Shown here: piece by piece, positions 14,956 through 23,395 of the stretch
Layout: each line of letters opens with the position of its first letter
How positions within the stretch are numbered: the stretch's first letter is position 1
Notes under the pieces: generated by a model
Told to the model about the DNA's origin: nothing
Databases searched by the model: none
What the model saw: the letters and a program-made list of their open reading frames with translations, nothing else
Program-made: the position numbers and the translations under genes
Source: Paulinella micropora
Taxonomy: Eukaryota > Cercozoa > Imbricatea > Euglyphida
Assembly: GCA_009731375.1 (NCBI GenBank)
Contig: BJOX01000095.1
Location: 676,278 to 701,771, forward strand
Length of the DNA: 25,494 nt
Direction: 5' to 3'

Positions 14956-15717
14956 NNNNNNNNNNCTCGGTCTCTACACACACACACACCCTATATTCTT
15001 ACTTTACCTCTGAATCTTAAAAATTCTTTTCTTTCTATTTCTCTCTTTGTATTCTTCTGTCTCTCTCTCTATATATATGTATATTTTTCTTCTCTATCTT
15101 CTCTCTATCTCCTTTTTCTCTCTATATATATGAATAACATATGCTCTCTATATATTATTGAAAACATATACTCTCTCTCTCTCTCCCTCTCTCTTTCCTC
15201 TCTCTCTCTCTCGATCTCTCAACCTCATCCTCTCTCTCATCCTCATCCTCTCTCTCATCCTCATCATCAGCATCATCATCTCTCTCTCTCTCTTCTTTCC
15301 TCTTTCACGCGCGCACTCTCATCCTCTCTCTCTCTCTCGCGCGCGCGCGCACACTCTCTCTCTCTCTTTCTCTCTCATCATCGCTCGATCTCTCTTTCTC
15401 TTTCTTGATCACTCTCGCACTCTCTCTCATCTCTCTCGCATTTTCTCATCCCTCTCGCACTCTCTCACACACACTCTCATCTCCCTCACTCTCTCTCTTC
15501 TCTCTCTCTGTATGTGTTGTGTGTGTTAGAAATAGCAAGTAATAAATAGTTCACCGGCAGTGGTCCAGTGTCGCAGATGTAACACGCAGAGGTCTTACTG
15601 TAGTCCGCATTAGATGTGCAGGGAGTGCCTTCAAGCTCTCCGTCTAGGCTCGTTTGAAAAAGGTAAAAACTGTCCTCCGTGCAGAAGTGACCAGTTTGGA
15701 CACACTCGCGCACAGTC
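14404..15717 (-). CDS. Host spliced gene 2, cysteine-rich probably secreted protein (three internal exons)
   Basis: Three blocks on the minus strand join in consistent phase: 15717-15555, 14766-14628 and 14471-14404. Together they give about 123 residues packed with Cys: RECVQTGHFCTED, EGTPCTSNADYSKTSACYIC, RRCIKNVCVE, GICCDDFEMKN, GKFCKPGLLCKDW and GTCK. The spacing, the 'DG..EGTPC' and 'C.kn.CV' motifs recall disintegrin/ADAM-type cysteine-rich or thrombospondin-type extracellular domains; I cannot choose between them. The product would be a secreted or cell-surface protein with many disulfides. Both ends are missing: an acceptor precedes the first block, and a donor (GTAGAT) follows the last, so the gene should continue into or past the viral island. 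Confidence 0.6.
14472..14627 (-). repeat. 156-nt intron with trinucleotide microsatellite
   Basis: The intron runs from donor CAAG/GTACTC to acceptor CTAG, filled with GTA/GCA (plus strand) trinucleotide repeats at about 14493-14575. It shows that microsatellites here sit in introns. Confidence 0.6.
14628..14766 (-). CDS. Host gene 2, exon B
   Basis: 139 nt between acceptor GTAG and donor CAAG/GTACTC. It encodes APVGQVNRRCIKNVCVETTQ and then GICCDDFEMKNGKHPTECS. Six cysteines in 46 residues. Phase 0 in, phase 1 out. Confidence 0.6.
14767..15554. repeat. Long intron with C65 tract, gap and CT-rich microsatellites
   Basis: The inferred intron of host gene 2 contains a 65-C run (14891-14955), a 10-N gap (14956-14965) and about 500 bp of CT/CTCTAT/TCATCC simple repeat with a GC-alternating patch (near 15340-15350). 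No coding sequence beyond repeat-derived Ser/Leu ORFs. Confidence 0.65.
15555..15717 (-). CDS. Host gene 2, exon A
   Basis: 163 nt between acceptor GGTAG and donor CCG/GTGAAC. It encodes TVRECVQTGHFCTED, then LDGELEGTPCTSNADYSKTS and ACYICDTGPLP. Phase 2 in, phase 0 out. The upstream exon was not found. Confidence 0.55.
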
Positions 15718-16317
15718 CTACCAACGCCAGAACACAGTCAAGTTGTCAAACCCAACGAGATCAAGGCAAAACACAGTGTAACGCAAAAAGCGTCTTACTG
15801 ACGCTGTGCAATCGAGGGTACAGGGGCCGGGTTGTGCTCCAGTCGCCGTGTGAAGAATTGAAAGAAGAAACGGCTGAACGAACATGCCAAGCAATCTCCG
15901 CTGATCACAGAAGAATTCAAGGACGAGAAGTGAGCTGACTGGCTAGCCTATCCATCTAACAAACTAAGAGAAGCTGCGGAGCTGCGGCCTTTGGTTTCCA
16001 AGAAGCCCACTGGTGTAACAGTTTTATCGAAAGTGATGATATGTTGGTAGTGGTGCGTTGGCAGCCAAGAGAAAAAAAGTAAGCTGCCAGAAGAATTCCA
16101 AAATGAATTCAAGGACGGGAAAAGTGCCTTGGCTGGCTATCCATCTAATACACTAAGTGGGGCGGTGGTTTGTGGATTCCAAAGCAGCACATACAGAGGA
16201 AGGAGTGTGCGATACACAGTATGTGTGTTTCTTGGCAGGCGCCCACCATGCACGCGGTACAGAAAAGAAGCTTTGCCGATCTCAATAGACAGGGCCGAGC
16301 GGTTTGTCATGGAAGTG
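15718..16317. repeat. Non-coding region with a diverged direct duplication
   Basis: No credible gene. A segment starting GAATTCAAGGACGRGAA and ending in a CCATCTAA...ACTAAG block occurs at 15913-15968 and again, diverged, at 16105-16157, about 190 bp apart. Confidence 0.45.
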
Positions 16318-16641
16318 TAGTCTCGCCACCAGACCCCTCTTTCTTTGGCCGCGGCCGCTCGAAAAAAAAGAGGAGTAGAACTCCTCTGGGTTTTTGAGAA
16401 AATTTGGGAGTTGGTTGGAAGTGGCGGGAAAGAGCGGATCTGAGTGGAGAGTTGAGAGAGGCGTCTGTGTGTGTGAAAAGTTGGGTCAGGGAAGATGATT
16501 TGAAAAGTTGTGAACTGGTACAATGAATGCCTCCTTTGTTTGGAAGTTGATTCGGATGAAAAATCGTCCTAACACCACCCGTTGCCAAAAGCAGTTCTAC
16601 CAAAGTTTGGGAGAATTTCAGGGTCTGTGGTGGCGAGACTA
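16318..16641. mobile_element. Inverted-repeat element, 324 bp (MITE-like)
   Basis: Ends are TAGTCTCGCCACC + AGACCC (16318-16336) and the complement GGGTCT...GGTGGCGAGACTA (16621-16641), with a 2-nt indel. If the outer TA is the target duplication, this fits a Tc1/mariner-type MITE. The inside has a GAGGAGT/ACTCCTC hairpin (16370-16386) and a NotI-like GCGGCCGC, but no transposase. Confidence 0.55.
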
Positions 16642-16651
16642 TGCCACCCGC

Positions 16652-16742
16652 AGTCTCGCCACCAAACCCTCTTTTTCAAGGCTTTGGTGAAGCGGAAAAT
16701 ATTCTAATTAAAATGGCGGGGGGTGGGTTTGGTGGCGAGACT
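16652..16742. mobile_element. Second inverted-repeat element, 91 bp, perfect 18-bp termini
   Basis: AGTCTCGCCACCAAACCC (16652-16669) and its exact complement (16725-16742). Both this and the neighbouring element are followed by the same 20-mer-context GGTGGCGAGACTATGCCACC (16629-16648 and 16731-16750), so they belong to one family. Confidence 0.6.
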
Positions 16743-16750
16743 ATGCCACC

Positions 16751-16924
16751 TGTACCTCTTTTTCTCATGAGTGGAGCTCTGCCTGCCATGTTTTTGATCT
16801 GGTGGTTTACACCTTTATCACTGGGGATCATTCGCAGTCTTCCCTGCACTGATGTCCACGCTTTTTACTATCTCTGGTACCTGCGCGTCGATCTGTTGAA
16901 GGCTTTGCTCTGTCACTTTCTCAA
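16751..16924. other. Non-coding spacer
   Basis: I see no gene, RNA or clear repeat here. The plus-strand ORF crossing it starts inside the inverted repeat and is Cys/Leu-rich without a recognisable domain. Confidence 0.35.
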
Positions 16925-17299
16925 TGTTTGTTGTCTTTGTCTTCTTTGTTGCTGCAGAATTAATATTAATCAATATTAACTAAACCAGTGGCAAGTTAAC
17001 TGTTAACTCAAGTTGGTGTGTGGCTTTCGACCCCCAGATATATGCCACTCCCGGAAAATAATCCAGTCATCTCGTGCCGATTCGAGACGCCAGAGCTTGC
17101 ACACTGCACTATAAGATCCAGAGGCTCAAAAACCAAAAATATAGAAAGAGGAAGAGAGAGCCAGAGGACGTGCACTATAGTGGTCAACAGCAGGGGAGGG
17201 AGAGGAGGAAAAGAAGTGAGAGAGGCAGGCCTAAGAAGAACGAGGAGAACTAGCCTACCAAGAAGGAGAAGAGGAAGACAAAGAAGGGAGAGGAAGGAG
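16925..17299 (-). mobile_element. Retroposon copy 1 (oldest looking, 3'-end body)
   Basis: Shares with the copies further right the block ...GTGTGTGGCT..., ...GACGCCAGAGC..., CACTATAAGATCC, an AAGAGGAA-rich part and a CACTATAGT-like block. The plus-strand left end is a degenerate TTG-like tail followed by AATTAATATTAATCAATATT. It is more diverged than the others. Confidence 0.5.
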
Positions 17300-17527
17300 T
17301 TGTTGTTGTTGTTGTTGTTGTTGTTGTTATTGTTGTTTTTGTTGTTGTTGTTGTTGTTTTTGTTGTTGTTGTTGTTGTAGCATTGTTGTTGTTGTTATTG
17401 TTGTTACTGTTGTTGTTGTTGTAGAATTGTTGTTGTTGTTGTTGTATTTAATAATAATAATAAAACTTAAACAAAGTATGTTGTTGTTGTTGTTGTTGTT
17501 CAATTTAATAATAATAATCATAATAAT
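17300..17527 (-). repeat. Two very short retroposon tails with (TTG)n tracts
   Basis: (TTG)n from 17300 to about 17446, then ATTTAATAATAATAATAAAA and CTTAAACAAAGTATG; a second (TTG)n starts at about 17479 and is followed by TTCAATTTAATAATAATAAT to 17527. These are 3'-end-only copies (minus strand) of the family seen to the right. Confidence 0.55.
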
Positions 17528-18670
17528 ACTATATCTGAGGCGTACTGATGCAGCTAATGGCATATCCTCAACGGACATAAGCCTCCAATACCCTTGTTCG
17601 AGGTCCTCCACCCCCCCGTGTCAGTCTCTCGCCTGATGATCGGGGCCACCGATGGAGCTCCTGAGGGCAAGACTGCACTAAGCCGAGGTTATTCCGCAGT
17701 CCCAGCAACCTCTTGCAAGACGTCACCGAATGTGCAAGTGCATACACCAAGCGCGGTTGCTAGAGCTGCCTCGAAACCCCACCCATAACAATCTGGTGTC
17801 TGCTGGGTCCTGGGCTATCAACCAGCATATGCGGAGTTTAAGATCTTTTACGCGCGCAACGACCCTCCTCCCCAGCATCTACCACCAAAGGGTTATGAGT
17901 TGGCGTCACAGTTTAACGCCTTGAGGCCATTGGGCTGGAACTCTGTTTAGCAAGTGTGACTAGGTTTTTTCATCGGGATTTCCCTCAAATATGTCACAGT
18001 CAACACTCCAAGGCAGATTTACTATATCTGAGGCGTACTGATGCAGCTAATGGCATATCCTCAACGGACATAAGCCTCCAATACCCTTGTTCGAGGTCCT
18101 CCACCCCCCCGTGTCAGTCTCTCGCCTGATGATCGGGGCCACCGATGGAGCTCCTGAGGGCAAGACTGCACTAAGCCGAGGTTATTCCGCAGTCCCAGCA
18201 ACCTCTTGCAAGACGTCACCGAATGTGCAAGTGCATACACCAAGCGCGGTTGCTAGAGCTGCCTCGAAACCCCACCCATAACAATCTGGTGTCTGCTGGG
18301 TCCTGGGCTATCAACCAGCATATGCGGAGTTTAAGATCTTTTACGCGCGCAACGACCCTCCTCCCCAGCATCTACCACCAAAGGGTTATGAGTTGGCGTC
18401 ACAGTTTAACGCCTTGAGGCCATTGGGCTGGAACTCTGTTTAGCAAGTGTGACTAGGTTTTTTCATCGGGATTTCCCTCAAATATGTCACAGTCAACACT
18501 CCAAGGCAGATTTACTATATCTGAGGCGTACTGATGCAGCTAATGGCATATCCTCAACGGACATAAGCCTCCAATACCCTTGTTCGAGGTCCTCCACCCC
18601 CCCGTGTCAGTCTCTCGCCTGATGATCGGGGCCACCGATGGAGCTCCTGAGGGCAAGACTGCACTAAGCC

Positions 18671-18672
<2 letters not shown>
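17528..18672. repeat. 493-bp tandem repeat, 2.3 copies
   Basis: Units start ACTATATCTGAGGCG at 17528, 18021 and 18514 (period exactly 493). The first two appear identical by eye. The third stops after 159 bp at CCGA, where an (ATA)n tract begins. Short ORFs recur in each copy but look incidental. No RNA gene or known satellite was recognised. Near-identity means recent duplication or an assembly duplication. Confidence 0.85.
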
Positions 18673-18734
<62 letters not shown>

Positions 18735-19967
18735 CAACTTAAACAAAGTATTTGAAATGCAAGATTGTGTGTGGCTACGGCCTTCAATTTCCACTTTCAT
18801 CCCCGGCCGACGGGACGCCAGAGCCTGCTACCTATGGGACTACAGATCTCTAGAAACAAGAAATAAAGACAGAAAGGAAAGAGCAGAAGAGTGTGCCCTA
18901 TAGTCGAACAGCAACAAGACAGGGAGAGCAGGCAAGAAAGTGAGAGATGCAGACTAGAACCTTCGGAGCTAGCCTAGCAATGAGAGAAAGAGGAAGAGAG
19001 AAGGGAGACGGAGGAGGAGAAGCTCGCCGTGACAATGAGAAACCAGTTCGAGCAACAAGGTAGAAGCTCACGCGTGATACTAAGTCTTAGTATGGGGTTA
19101 GCAAACACCAGCAATTAGTCACAAGCGTTGGAGGCTGGAAGAGAGAGCTGTATAGAAAACCTTCAGAGCCAGAATAAGAGGCGCAAGGATCATAGTCTAG
19201 CATACGCACAAGTGGTGGACGCCGCCCCATGATCACCTCCGGTAACCTGCATTGATCATGGGCCCGACTTGTGGACCTAGAGCTGGGAACCTACGCAAGT
19301 GTCGAGGCAAGATAGGGAAAGTCAGGTCCTATCATCTGGCTCGCAGGAAGGGTAGGCTGTGAGAAAAGGAGCACCCCCTAGCACACAAACTGAGTCACAG
19401 AAGACGTCGGGAAGCGGGCAGAGTTGGGCCCGCTAGAGAAAGTTGTGATCCGGAAGTCACAAAAGGCACAAGAAAGAGGGGAAAGGAAGGGAGAAAAGAA
19501 GGAGGGAAAGGAAGGAAAGAAGGGAGAGAAAGGGAGAACTGGGCACACTTAGGTCAACGCCATGGGTTCGTACGTGTCCCACATTTCCTGCCTCACACGA
19601 TCAAGGATCCTTGCATTCGCTTGAGCAGTGAGGACCGAGGAAGCTGATCGAAAGTACTCCCTGAGCCCTCTGCAAGACTCAGGGAAGCTCCCATCGAGCT
19701 GTTGGTGGGCTCGGGTGCGTAGAGGATAGGTGATAGCACCTCTGGAGAGAGTGTTTCTGTACAATTGAATGCGGCGGAGGAATTTCAAGGATGCTTGTCC
19801 CAGGGCTCCCGATGGTTCGATCACAAAGGGGACAAAGGAGACACCAAGCTGAGTAGCCATTTTACCATATCTTCTCCTTTTGGTGTTTTCTCTTGTCGTG
19901 GCAGCAGCAAGTGGGATAGTGCTCGCAGTGCGTACCACTGACTCTGCTGTGGGTGTGGCAAAGGACG
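18673..19967 (-). mobile_element. 5'-truncated LINE copy with long 3' region and (TAT)n tail
   Basis: On the minus strand: a C-terminal ORF fragment (19938-19549), about 800 nt of 3' region, the shared block GGCCGTAGCCACACACAATC, CTTTGTTTAAGTTG and a (TAT)n tail (18732-18673). It interrupts the third 493-bp unit. Its upstream end abuts the (TTG)n of the next copy. Confidence 0.6.
19549..19938 (-). pseudogene. LINE polyprotein C-terminal fragment, 129 aa
   Basis: The ORF ends TAA at 19549. The segment KRRRYGKMATQLGVSFVPFV followed by IEPSGALGQASLKFLRRI resembles the K..YG..A..LG..FVPFV.E..G..G..A..FL..L region found near the C-termini of reverse-transcriptase proteins of protist non-LTR elements (recalled, not searched). 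Upstream it is truncated; the first codons come from junction sequence. There is no RT core here. Confidence 0.5.
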
Positions 19968-19992
19968 TTGTTGTTGTTGTTGTTGTTGTTGC

Positions 19993-20031
<39 letters not shown>

Positions 20032-20497
20032 AAATTTAATTACAGTAATTAAACCAGTGGCATGATGGTGCGTGGATAACGGCCTTAAACCGACTTAAAG
20101 ACAAGTAGATGTCTAATCATCCCCGGCCGACACGGAACGCCAGAGCATGTCTCACTGTACTATAGGACTCTAGAGCTCAAGGACAGGAAAAAAGAAAGAG
20201 GAAAAGAGCAGAAGAGCATGCACTATAGTAAAACAACAACATAAGAGGGAGAAGAGGAAAGGCGGTGAGGAGCGCAGACAAGCCTCGAGAGAGGAGCAAG
20301 TCCACTGAAAAGGGAGAGAAGGAAGAGAGAGAAAAGATGAAGTGGGAGGAGAAACTCGCCACGGCTCTTGGGAAAACAGTCTGAGCAACAAGTTAGAGGC
20401 TCGCGTGTGAAACGAACAAGTCGAATGGAGCAGGCAAGCACCAGCAATAAGTCACAAGCGCTCGAGGCCGAAAGAGAGAGGTCTAGAAACCTTCAAG
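19968..20497 (-). mobile_element. Retroposon copy, 5'-truncated, (TTG)n tail
   Basis: (TTG)n 19968-20030, TAAATTTAATTACAGTAATT, then the body with ATCCCCGGCCGACACGGAAC, GCCAGAGC, CTCTAGAGCTC and a purine-rich part. It is cut at 20497 where the next (TTG)n starts. Confidence 0.55.
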
Positions 20498-20537
<40 letters not shown>

Positions 20538-20605
20538 GTTGTTGTTGTTGTAATTTTAATTACGGTCATTAAACCAATGGCATGATGGTGCATGGATAAC
20601 GGCCT
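20498..20605 (-). mobile_element. Retroposon copy, very short (about 108 bp)
   Basis: (TTG)n followed by TAATTTTAATTACGGTCATT and CATGATGGTGCATGGATAAC, cut at GGCCT by the next (TTG)n. Confidence 0.55.
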
Positions 20606-20649
20606 GTTGTTGTTGTTCAATTTAATAATAATAATAATAATAATAAATA
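20606..20649 (-). repeat. Retroposon tail only (TTG)n-CAATTTAATAAT(AAT)n
   Basis: A four-unit TTG tract plus CAATTTAATAATAATAAT, cut by the next (TTG)n at 20650. Confidence 0.5.
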
Positions 20650-21009
20650 TTGTTGTTGTTGTTGTTGTTGTTGTTCAATTTAATAATTAATTTAAACAAA
20701 GTACTTAAAATGCAAGATGGTGTGTGGCTACGGCCTTCACTTGCCACTTTCATCCCCGGCCGACGGGACGTCAGAGCCTGCTAAATATAAGACTATAGAA
20801 CTCTAGAGCTCGGAAACTATAGAACTCTAGAGCTCGGAAACAAAAAAATAAAGAAAGAAGGAATGAGCAGAAGAGTGTGCCCTATAGTCGAACAGCAACA
20901 AGAAAGGGAGAGGAGGAAAGATAGCGAGCGATGCAGACTAGATTCTTCTGGGCTAGTCTACCTATGAGAGGAAGAGGAAGAAAGAAGGGAGATGAAGGAG
21001 GAGGAGAAG
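20650..21009 (-). mobile_element. Retroposon copy, 5'-truncated (about 360 bp)
   Basis: (TTG)n, TTCAATTTAATAATTAATTT, AAACAAAGTACTTAAAATGC, then a body closely matching 18733-19020 (CCCCGGCCGACGGGACG, AGAGTGTGCCCTATAGTCG). It has an internal 24-bp tandem duplication (20792-20840). It ends at GGAGGAGGAGAAG, where the next (TTG)n begins. Confidence 0.6.
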
Positions 21010-21199
21010 TTGTTGTTGTTGTTGTTGTTCAATTTAATAATAAAATTTAAACAAAGTGATTAAAATGTTGTTGTTGCTGATGTTCAATTCAATAATAATG
21101 ATAATAAAATTTAAACAAGTTGTTGTTGTTGTTGTTGTCCAATTTAATAATAATAAATTTAAATAAACTGATTCATGCAAGATGGTGTATGGCTACGGT
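21010..21199 (-). repeat. Three stacked short retroposon tails
   Basis: Junctions at about 21010, 21067 and 21120 each start with (TTG)n followed by CAATTTAATAAT-like sequence and AAATTTAAACAA. The third extends to GCAAGATGGTGTATGGCTAC before the next tract at 21200. Confidence 0.55.
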
Positions 21200-21226
21200 T
21201 TGTTGTTGTTGTTGTTGTTGTTCAAT

Positions 21227-21280
<54 letters not shown>

Positions 21281-21290
21281 GACTTATCAG

Positions 21291-23395
21291 TCAATTGGCC
21301 TTTGATCCTGTCGGACATGTGCCTCCATTGGTAGCACGGGGCCGTTCGGTGACGCGGCTCCGCTCCAAAGACTCGACTGGCGGTGCAATGTGCAAATGAG
21401 CGTGCTGTGCATGTGCAAGTGGGTGCAAGGAGTGAGAGGAGTTATCTGCCGAGAAGAAGTCCGCGACGCTGCGCTGACCTCCACCTACAACAGATCTAGC
21501 CAGACATTCTACCTGACTAGGCCTTCCCCTCCTTCTACCCACCTCCTGAACGACCGTGAGGTCGATCACCTCCTCCTCCTCCTCCGCCCCCTCTGCCTCC
21601 CTGGTCTGCGCCTCCAACTCCTCCCACTCCTTCCAGATGGTGGCAACAAACCTTCCTAACTCCTCCTCCACCTCTTCTGGGACAGGGATAAACAAAACGC
21701 CGAGCATCGCCGCCATCTTTTCATCCTCCCCCTTCAGCCATTCCTCTTTGAAGAGCCTCATCTCCTCCTCTGCCTCCCGCAGTTCCCTGTGATAAAGCCC
21801 TCCTCGATTCAGCATGAGGGGCTGCCGGGCTTGCGCCTCATCGATAAACTTAAACAGTGCCTCACGAGAGCTCGCAAACGTTGGGCAATGCAGCAGGAAG
21901 TGACGTAACGACTCGTTAACCTCAGTGCCACACAAGGCGAAACAGCTTGAGCAGTCCGGCGAGCATGAGCCAAATTTGGATCGGTAGAGGCGAAGGCGAT
22001 TCGTTGCAGCTCAAAATCGCCTTCTGATAAGGTTGTGACTTCCCACCTCCAGCGCCCGCCAACGTGGGAAAGCAGAGCGGGAAGACATCTGGCTAAGCAG
22101 CACCCTAAGCCCATCAGAGGGCTTAGCCTGCCGCTCCCAGCCAGCTACTTCCTGCCGGACAGACCATTGGTTTAACACCTCGTTCCAGTTCGCCAGAGCG
22201 GCCCGCCAGTCGTTACCATCTACCGTGCCATCTTCGTTCACGACCCGCTTGAGCGCATCCAAGCCCTCCCGCAGCCTGTGATCTGCTAAGATCAAATTTT
22301 CCGTATCTTCCTTCCATTTGCACCGACCCGTGTTGTAAAGCCTGCGTGTTAGCGCTGTGTTGCCCAGTAACTCGATGCGCCCTAGGAACCGAAGCCGGGC
22401 CGCCTTGGCAAGGATGCTAAAACTCGGCGTGCGGCCTAAACCCCTGGTGATGCAGCCGCTTGTGCGCGTACCAACACCCAAGATGACCCGCAGGGGCGCT
22501 ACCAACGCGCCCTCCAGCTTACTCAGCTTGTTGGCGCCCGGCAGATCCCAAAAAGCCGATGCGTAAAGCAACTTTGCGCCAACCATTTGCTGCCAATTCA
22601 TCAGCCTAAGACGCGCTGGAACTTCGTGGGCAATCCAGAGGGGGTAGTAGGCAGCCGTTCCCGCTACAGTGATTTCCGCCGCCCGCTTCGCTTGCGGTTT
22701 ATCGGAGAGGGTGTCCGTGAGCAGAACTCCCAGGTATTTGTAGTGGTCGGTGACGTTGAGAACCTTGCCCCGGAACCTCACGCATGGGGGCGACTTTTTT
22801 GACTTGGCGTGCCCGTATATCGGCATGACTTCCGTCTTGCCCGGTTTCAGGTTGATTTCAAGCCGATAGTCCTCCACGAATGTCGCCACGACATTTACAA
22901 TCTGTTGAAGCTCCGTGACACTATGCGCAATTACCGCAACGTCGTCGGCGTAAAGCAGGGTCCGTATGTCTTCGATGCGGTTGAGGTCCTCGATCTCCAA
23001 CTCTTTCGCGATTCGGACCGTTAGCTCATCCATGAAGACGTTGAACAGCGACGGTGACAACGGCGACCCTTGCTGAACTCCCATCTCTTCCAGCACTTCA
23101 CCAGTGAGTTCGCCATCGACTAGCACTCGCGATGACGTTCTTCGGTAAAAACGCCGCAGAATGCGATAGAACTTGCCCTGTACCCCCATCTGGGTTAGCC
23201 TCTGAAACAACCCGGCCCGCCAAACCGTAGGGAATGCCTTTCTCAGATCCACGAACAAAACGAAAGAACGGAGGCCAGCTTGTTGTCTAAGGCGCAGACG
23301 CTCCTTAAGGACAAAAATATGGTCCCCCGTACTACGTTTTGGCCGGAACCCACCCTGCTCTGGGCGAAGCCTGCCCGGCTGATCGATGAAACCGT
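21291..23395 (-). pseudogene. LINE ORF, 3' part: reverse transcriptase core, Cys/His knuckle, SIM/AT-hook/PIP-box tail
   Basis: The frame begins with LRPEQGGFRPKRSTGDHIF (upstream of 23320), then motif A (VDLRKAF), motif B (QQGSPLSPSLFNVFMDEL), catalytic YADD at 22941-22952, motif D (INLKPGKTEV) and motif E (YKYLGVLL). TGA at 22011-22013 interrupts LIRRRF / AATNRLRLYRSKFG without changing frame. The knuckle follows (CSPDCSSCFALCG ... HFLLHC). The last 200 residues are acidic and helical, then carry VIDLT after an EEEEE run (21555-21569), RRRGRPS (RGRP at 21519-21530) and QRSVADFF (21453-21476). It ends TGA at 21291-21293. The element copies its RNA into DNA at the target site. Confidence 0.8.

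Noticed and set aside
15170-15510. Regularly spaced CTCTCT units resembling a CRISPR-like array
   Set aside because: Simple dinucleotide-based microsatellite without distinct spacers, in a eukaryotic intron.
14857-15529. Proline- and Ser/Leu-rich ORFs of 123-183 aa
   Set aside because: Translations of the C65 tract and CT microsatellites within an inferred intron.
17528-18672. tRNA-like B-box (GTTCGAGGTCC) in the 493-bp unit, suggesting a tRNA or tRNA-SINE
   Set aside because: Spacing within the box is off by one base and no A-box or cloverleaf could be found nearby.
17300-21280. Poly-V, poly-L, poly-N and poly-I ORFs
   Set aside because: Direct translations of (TTG)n and (AAT)n microsatellites.
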